Of a stretch of DNA of 64,000 bases, positions 60,268 to 64,000 are shown in pieces. Under the pieces are notes generated by a model. The model did not search any database. It saw nothing but the letters and a program-made list of their open reading frames with translations, and had not been told where the DNA came from. Both the position numbers and the translations under genes were made by a program. Position 1 is the stretch's first letter; every line of letters starts with the position of its first letter. The stretch is from Mycobacterium sp. 1274761.0. Lineage in GTDB: Bacteria; Actinomycetota; Actinomycetes; Mycobacteriales; Mycobacteriaceae. The stretch lies in the NCBI RefSeq assembly GCF_001668615.1, contig NZ_LZMC01000055.1, forward strand, positions 62,001 through 126,000. The letters run 5' to 3'.

Positions 60268-61089
60268 GTGACTAGAGAGTTTCGGTTCGGTGTCGGATTG
60301 CGCGTCGCAACGTCGCTGTCGTCGGTGCAGGAGGAGGCACGCCGGGCCGAGGACCTCGGCTTCGACGTGCTGCACCTGCCCGACCACATCGGGGCTCCTG
60401 CGCCGTTTCCGACGTTGATGGCGGCCGCCGCAGCGACTGAGACCCTGCGGATGGGCACGTTCGTGCTCAATGCCAGCTTTTACAAACCTGCGCTTTTGGC
60501 GCGCGACGTGCAGGCGCTGCGTGACCTTTCCGGCGGCCGGTTCGAGCTGGGGTTGGGCGCGGGCTTCGCGCAGCACGAGTTCGAGGCCGCCGAGCTGCGC
60601 TACCCCAGCGCCCGCGAGCGCGTCGAGTATCTGGCGCACATGACCGAGTACATGGGCGGGCACCTGCCGGACGTGCCGGTGCTGATCGCAGGTAACGGTG
60701 ACCGGTTGCTGACGGTGGCGGCCCAGCAAGCCGACATCATCGGGCTGACCGGCGGCCAACCCATCACCGCGACGATGGATCCGCTCGCCGAACGGATCGA
60801 CTTCGTCCGGCGCGCGGCGGGCGACCGCTTCGACCAGCTCGAGCTGAACATCGCGGTCACGGCCCTACCCCGCGACGGGTCGGGGCGGCCTGACCTGTCG
60901 ATCACCCGGCGGGCGTTGCCGCACCTGTCCGACGAGGAGCTGTTGGCGACGCCGGCGGTGCTGTCGGGTTCCACTCGCGAGATTGCCGACACCATTCGCC
61001 GATACCGCGACACCTATGGCGTGAGCTACGTAATAGTGCAGGACAAGCACGCCGAGGCATTCTCAAAAGTGATCGCTGAGCTGCGGTAA
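60268..61089 (+). CDS. LLM-class F420-dependent oxidoreductase
   Basis: A 273-residue luciferase-like protein. Blocks are FRFGVGLRVATSLSSVQEEARRAE, LGFDVLHLPDHIGAPAPFPTL (the His of the active site), RMGTFVLNASFYKPALLARDVQAL, DLSGGRFELGLGAGF and DVPVLIAGNGDRLLTVAA, given here by positions 5-28, 30-50, 65-88 and onward. It matches the short F420-dependent subgroup of about 270-300 residues. The substrate is unknown. It has no KstR-type site. A -10 box just before the GTG suggests a leaderless mRNA. Confidence 0.87.
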   Translation: MTREFRFGVGLRVATSLSSVQEEARRAEDLGFDVLHLPDHIGAPAPFPTLMAAAAATETLRMGTFVLNASFYKPALLARDVQALRDLSGGRFELGLGAGFAQHEFEAAELRYPSARERVEYLAHMTEYMGGHLPDVPVLIAGNGDRLLTVAAQQADIIGLTGGQPITATMDPLAERIDFVRRAAGDRFDQLELNIAVTALPRDGSGRPDLSITRRALPHLSDEELLATPAVLSGSTREIADTIRRYRDTYGVSYVIVQDKHAEAFSKVIAELR

Positions 61090-61119
61090 CCGGCCGCGTT
61101 GCGGGTTTGAACCGCCGCC

Positions 61120-61368
61120 GTGCGGGAACAGCTATGTGTCATGGAAATCGAGCAGGCCGCCGGGGTGGTTGTCGCGCTGCGGCAATGCACTCTGGCGGAG
61201 GCATTCGACGAAATCCTGCAAGCCGCGCGGCGCCACCACGTGCCGCCGGTGCGGATGGCGCGCGGGCTGGTAGCGCTCGCCAATCACAGCGACCCGCACG
61301 ACCACCACGGGCTCGCCGCGGCGCGCTACGAGTGGGGTGCGCTGATGGCAATGGCGGTGTCGTCGTGA
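61120..61368 (+). CDS. Small stand-alone ANTAR-like protein
   Basis: An 82-residue protein. IEQAAGVVVALRQCTLAEAFDEILQAARRHHVPPVRMARGLV, described by positions 10-51, has the three-helix spacing of an ANTAR RNA-binding domain (A-x-G-V...EAF...LR-A...A). The sensory or receiver domain normally attached is missing. If real, it would bind tandem hairpins in target mRNAs. The GTG at 61120 or the ATG at 61141 could be the start. A hairpin follows the stop. Confidence 0.65.
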   Translation: MREQLCVMEIEQAAGVVVALRQCTLAEAFDEILQAARRHHVPPVRMARGLVALANHSDPHDHHGLAAARYEWGALMAMAVSS

Positions 61369-61370
61369 TG

Positions 61371-61392
61371 CGGCAGGCCCGTCGGGCTGCCG
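61371..61392 (+). terminator. Hairpin after the ANTAR-like gene
   Basis: CGGCAGGCCC and GGGCTGCCG pair around GTC with one bulged G, 2 bases after the stop. No U tract follows. The next 150 bases hold no recognisable gene. Confidence 0.5.
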
Positions 61393-61546
61393 CCGCCGTG
61401 TGGCACTGTCCCAACACACTGGCCTGCTGGTGCCGACATGCCTACCCGCAGTGGGCGCCGCGATCGGGCCACGTGGCGCTGGTTGCCCTGTGCGGGCAGG
61501 AGGGCTCGATTTTGGAGAACAGGCTCTCATCGCCGCGTTCAGCGCA

Positions 61547-61729
61547 TTAGTACCTGCGGCCGCGCAGCGCGTCCTTCACCCGTTCGCCGGTCTTGCGGAC
61601 CCGGGCCCGGAGCTCGTCGACGATGCCATCGTCCTGCATCCGCGCGTCGCCCGTCGCCTGCCCGAGGCGTTGCTTCGCGCGGCCGGCAATCCGGTCGAAT
61701 TCGATTCTGGCTTTACGTGTTGCACCCAT
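61547..61729 (-). CDS. CsbD-like small stress protein
   Basis: A 60-residue, highly charged helical protein: ARIEFDRIAGRAKQRLGQAT, then GDARMQDDGIVDELRARVRKTG. The GxAKxxxGxxxGD pattern with KxxG-like repeats is that of CsbD proteins, which are general stress-response products in other bacteria. The ATG at 61729 was chosen since family similarity begins there; the open frame runs 15 codons further upstream. No ribosome site is obvious. Confidence 0.72.
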   Translation of the reverse strand: MGATRKARIEFDRIAGRAKQRLGQATGDARMQDDGIVDELRARVRKTGERVKDALRGRRY

Positions 61730-61793
61730 GGCTGAGGGGTTGCCGCTGGGCAGCGGGAGGAAACACGCCTGCACGGTAAGCTCCCAGCGTCCC

Positions 61794-61866
61794 GCCCTCG
61801 TAGCTCAGGGGATAGAGCACGGCTCTCCTAAAGCCGGTGTCGCAGGTTCGAATCCTGCCGGGGGCA
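61794..61866 (+). tRNA. tRNA-Arg (anticodon CCU)
   Basis: A cloverleaf folds fully: acceptor GCCCTCG/CGGGGGC, D-arm GCTC...GAGC, anticodon stem CGGCT/AGCCG with loop CTCCTAA giving anticodon CCT, and T arm GCAGG-TTCGAAT-CCTGC. The discriminator is A and CCA is not encoded. It reads AGG codons. No integrase or attachment repeat was seen next to it. Confidence 0.96.
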
Positions 61867-61989
61867 CTTCTTCACGGCGGCGTATCGGGGTCCGACCACA
61901 ACGTCAGCCTGAGAGCGTCGCCATGCATATATAGCCGCGACGGCGTTCTCAGCGTGACATTGTGTCGGCACGCGGATGGCGTCAAATGC

Positions 61990-62679
61990 TCAGCTCGCGC
62001 CGCGCGTATCGATGACGCGCTCGGCGATGTCCACCAGGCGGGTGTTGCTGTCCTGCGAGAGTTGGCGCAGCATCTCGAACGCACGCACGTCATCGACGCC
62101 GTAACGCTCCATGATGATGCCCTTCGCCTGGCCGATCCGGTCGCGCGTCGTGAGGGCCGACTGCAGCTCCTCCCCCTCACGGCTGGCCATGATCGCGGCG
62201 GCGGCATGAGCGGCGAGAACCGTGCCGATGGTCTCGTCTTCGCCGTCGAAGGCGTGCGGCTTGAACGCGAACAGGTTGAGCGCGCCGGCCGTCCGGTCCG
62301 CCGTGTACAGCTTGAACGACAAGCCGCTGAGCACACCCAGCTTGACCACGGCCGGTGAGTATTTCGGCCAGCGCTGTTCGGTTCTGAAGTCGTCGGTCCG
62401 CACGATCACTTCGTCTAAAGCGGCCTGCACGCACGGACCCTCGTTGAAGGTCATCTGGAGTTCGTCGAGCTGCTGCGGCAAGTCGGTGACCCCCGCGAGC
62501 GAGTCGAACCTGCCGCCCTTGCCGATCATCAGTATCCCGGCGGTATCGGTGCCGGGGATCAACTCCATCACCGCGGCGGTGACATCGGCGAGCACGTCAT
62601 TGACACTGCGGGGCCCGGCAACCGTGCGCGCCAAATCGGCCATTCGCACAGCAAGATGATGGTTCGGGTGCTCCGTCAT
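61990..62679 (-). CDS. GAF-ANTAR transcription antitermination regulator
   Basis: A 229-residue protein. Residues about 20-160 form a GAF domain (ELIPGTDTAGILMIGKGG, QMTFNEGPCVQAALDE, LSFKLYTADRTAGALNLFAFKP). Residues about 170-225 form an ANTAR domain (LTTRDRIGQAKGIIMERYGVDDVRAFEMLRQLSQDSN, by position 172-208). It should sense a small ligand and bind RNA hairpins to prevent termination. The ATG at 62679 with AAGGG upstream was chosen over the longer open frame. It is common in mycobacteria, and its targets here are unknown. Confidence 0.9.
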   Translation of the reverse strand: MTEHPNHHLAVRMADLARTVAGPRSVNDVLADVTAAVMELIPGTDTAGILMIGKGGRFDSLAGVTDLPQQLDELQMTFNEGPCVQAALDEVIVRTDDFRTEQRWPKYSPAVVKLGVLSGLSFKLYTADRTAGALNLFAFKPHAFDGEDETIGTVLAAHAAAAIMASREGEELQSALTTRDRIGQAKGIIMERYGVDDVRAFEMLRQLSQDSNTRLVDIAERVIDTRGAS

Positions 62680-62921
62680 GACCCTTAGTGTTCCCCATGG
62701 CCAGTCAGCGCACGCGGAACCGCCCAATTGCGCTTCGTAGAGCGGATGATCAACGTTTGTCACCAAGCCAGCTTGGTAATGCTGCGGGGCAGGTGAGAGC
62801 TGCGGTCGACCGCTGCGCTCACTGAGGTCTCGTCGGTTCAGACCAAGAGCCGACGGGGCCGCCTTCACACCATCGGTATAGCGCCTGCGGTCACTCTGTT
62901 AGTTGTAGTAGCGTGTCGCGG

Positions 62922-64000
62922 ATGGACGTCGAGGTTGTCGGCAAGTTTCTCTCGACTCTCGCCGAAGACGATGACCACCCGTACCGCACCGGACCGTGGC
63001 GCCCTCAAAGCACGGAGTGGGACGCCGACGATCTCACCGCTGTCGAGGGTGAGATCCCGCGCGACCTCGACGGTGTGTATCTGCGCAATACCGAGAATCC
63101 ACTGCATCCCTCGCTGAGGTTCTACCACCCGTTCGACGGCGACGGTATGATCCACATCGTCGGCTTCCGCGATGGAAAAGCCTTCTACCGCAATCGTTTT
63201 GTGCGCACCGATGGGCTGCTGGCCGAGGGTGAGGCCGGCGGCGCGCTGTGGCCGGGCCTGGCCGAGCCAGTGCAAATCGCCAAGCGCGACTACGGCTGGG
63301 GCGCGCGGACACTGATGAAGGACGCGTCGAGCACAGACGTCATTGTGCACCGCGGCACGGCGTTGACCAGTTTCTACCAGTGCGGCGATCTGTACCGCGT
63401 CGACCCGATGACCGCCGAGACGATCGGCAAGGAAGATTTCAACGGCGGCTTCCCGGTCGACTGGGGTGTGTCGGCGCATCCGAAGGTCGACCACGCCACC
63501 GGCGAGTTACTGTTTTTCACCTACAGCAAGCAGGCTCCGTACATGCGGTACGGCGTCGTGGACGCCGACGATTACCTGGCTCACTTTGCCGACATTCCAC
63601 TGCCCGGCCCGAGGCTGCCGCACGATATGGCGTTCACCCCGAATTTCGCCATTCTCAACGACTTTCCGCTGTTTTGGGATCCCAAGCTGCTCGAAGCCAA
63701 CATCCATCTGCCGGGCTTCCACCCCGACATGCCGTCGCGGTTCGCGGTCATCCCGCGCCGCGGCGGGCCTGCCGACATCCGGTGGTTCGAGGCCGAACCG
63801 ACCTTCGTGCTGCACTTCACCAACGCCTACGAGGACGGCGACGAGATCGTGCTGGACGGCTTCTATGAGGGTGATCCCGCGCCCGTGGACAGCCTGACAG
63901 GATCGAAGTGGCACAAGGCATTTCGTTTTCTGGCCCTCGATCGGCTGCAGACCCGGCTGCGGCGGTGGCGGTTCAATTTGGTTACTGGCGCCACCACCGA
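62922..64000 (+). CDS. Carotenoid/lignostilbene cleavage oxygenase, 3' end cut by window
   Basis: The first 359 residues of a carotenoid oxygenase (RPE65 fold) are present and the rest lies past the edge. The start reads MDVEVVGKFLSTLAEDDDHPY. GEIPRDLDGVYLRNTENPLH, PFDGDGMIHIV, and DWGVSAHPKVDHATGELLFF with an iron-binding His follow; LPHDMAFTPNFAIL gives another His. The iron enzyme splits C=C bonds of carotenoids or stilbenes with O2. M. tuberculosis Rv0913c is of this family, about 500 residues long. The ATG at 62922 has TAGTAG about 14 bases upstream and no clear ribosome site. Confidence 0.9.
   Translation, partial: MDVEVVGKFLSTLAEDDDHPYRTGPWRPQSTEWDADDLTAVEGEIPRDLDGVYLRNTENPLHPSLRFYHPFDGDGMIHIVGFRDGKAFYRNRFVRTDGLLAEGEAGGALWPGLAEPVQIAKRDYGWGARTLMKDASSTDVIVHRGTALTSFYQCGDLYRVDPMTAETIGKEDFNGGFPVDWGVSAHPKVDHATGELLFFTYSKQAPYMRYGVVDADDYLAHFADIPLPGPRLPHDMAFTPNFAILNDFPLFWDPKLLEANIHLPGFHPDMPSRFAVIPRRGGPADIRWFEAEPTFVLHFTNAYEDGDEIVLDGFYEGDPAPVDSLTGSKWHKAFRFLALDRLQTRLRRWRFNLVTGATT

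Noticed and set aside
60114..60470. N-terminal extension of the glutamate-cysteine ligase-like gene
   Set aside because: It would overlap the divergent LLM gene and pass through the palindrome; a GTG with GGAGG at 60113 gives the family length.
61794..61990. tRNA-Arg as an integration site
   Set aside because: No integrase, no repeated tRNA 3' end and no change in gene style follow it.

Overview
The window is a GC-rich, densely coded stretch of a mycobacterial chromosome, most likely a rapid grower (Mycolicibacterium type). Gene content and order follow the Mycobacterium tuberculosis segment running from Rv0956 (purN) down to Rv0913c (carotenoid oxygenase). Shared markers are purN, perM, the Rv0954 antigen, sucCD, an M23 peptidase, uvrD1, AroQ chorismate mutase, pgi, ligD, ku, mntH and an Nramp-adjacent gamma-glutamyl gene. 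Locus comparisons are from memory, not from a search. Several blocks are typical of environmental relatives: dimethylsulfone monooxygenase, polyol uptake, a second cytochrome bd, and a CheB/CheR module. No gene-free stretch exceeds about 260 bases, and no IS element, prophage or CRISPR array was seen.

Layout. 1-5.9 kb, minus strand: purN (cut by the edge), perM, an Rv0954-type membrane antigen, sfnG, and an ornithine/lysine decarboxylase overlapping a small membrane gene. 6-9.4 kb: an LLM oxidoreductase, an SRPBCC-TetR pair with a perfect operator, and a thiolase-like protein that seems to lack the nucleophilic cysteine. 9.5-16.3 kb: sucCD, M23 peptidase, membrane protein, uvrD1 and chorismate mutase, with a strong CRP-type site between sucC and the peptidase. 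16.3-24.7 kb: acyltransferase-SGNH, two succinate-semialdehyde dehydrogenases, pgi, an SDR and a secreted chorismate mutase. 24.8-28 kb, minus strand: fpg, holin-like gene, cobF and a YihY/BrkB protein. 28-32.2 kb: an AurF diiron oxygenase with a DUF4873 protein, an MFS transporter, a DUF4235 protein and an LLM oxidoreductase. 32.2-35.9 kb: CheB, a STAS-HATPase protein and CheR-PAS. 36-39.9 kb: an AraC regulator and a cytochrome bd pair. 40-44.5 kb: SDR, VOC protein, RNase HI, small hypothetical and ligD. 44.6-52.6 kb: a complete polyol ABC importer, SorC-type regulator, polyol dehydrogenase and PfkB kinase. 52.6-64 kb: ku, secreted proteins, an SDR with a DapB-like partner, mntH, a gamma-glutamylcyclotransferase/poly-gamma-glutamate hydrolase fusion beside a glutamate-cysteine ligase-like gene, an LLM oxidoreductase, ANTAR proteins, tRNA-Arg and a partial carotenoid oxygenase.

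How it works together. Three sites match TNNAACNNGTTNNA, the KstR (sterol catabolism) operator, and one nearly matches. They precede two LLM oxidoreductases, the thiolase-like gene and an SDR, so these scattered genes may form a lipid/sterol-linked regulon. The polyol block is self-contained: import, oxidation, phosphorylation, and a regulator whose probable operator lies in the divergent promoter. It separates the two NHEJ genes, ligD and ku, which are adjacent in M. tuberculosis. The most unusual gene sets are the CheB/STAS-HATPase/CheR cluster, which looks like a methylation-linked sensory or stress circuit in a non-flagellated genus, and the gamma-glutamyl pair near 58-60 kb with a 40-base near-perfect palindrome just upstream of the ligase ribosome site.
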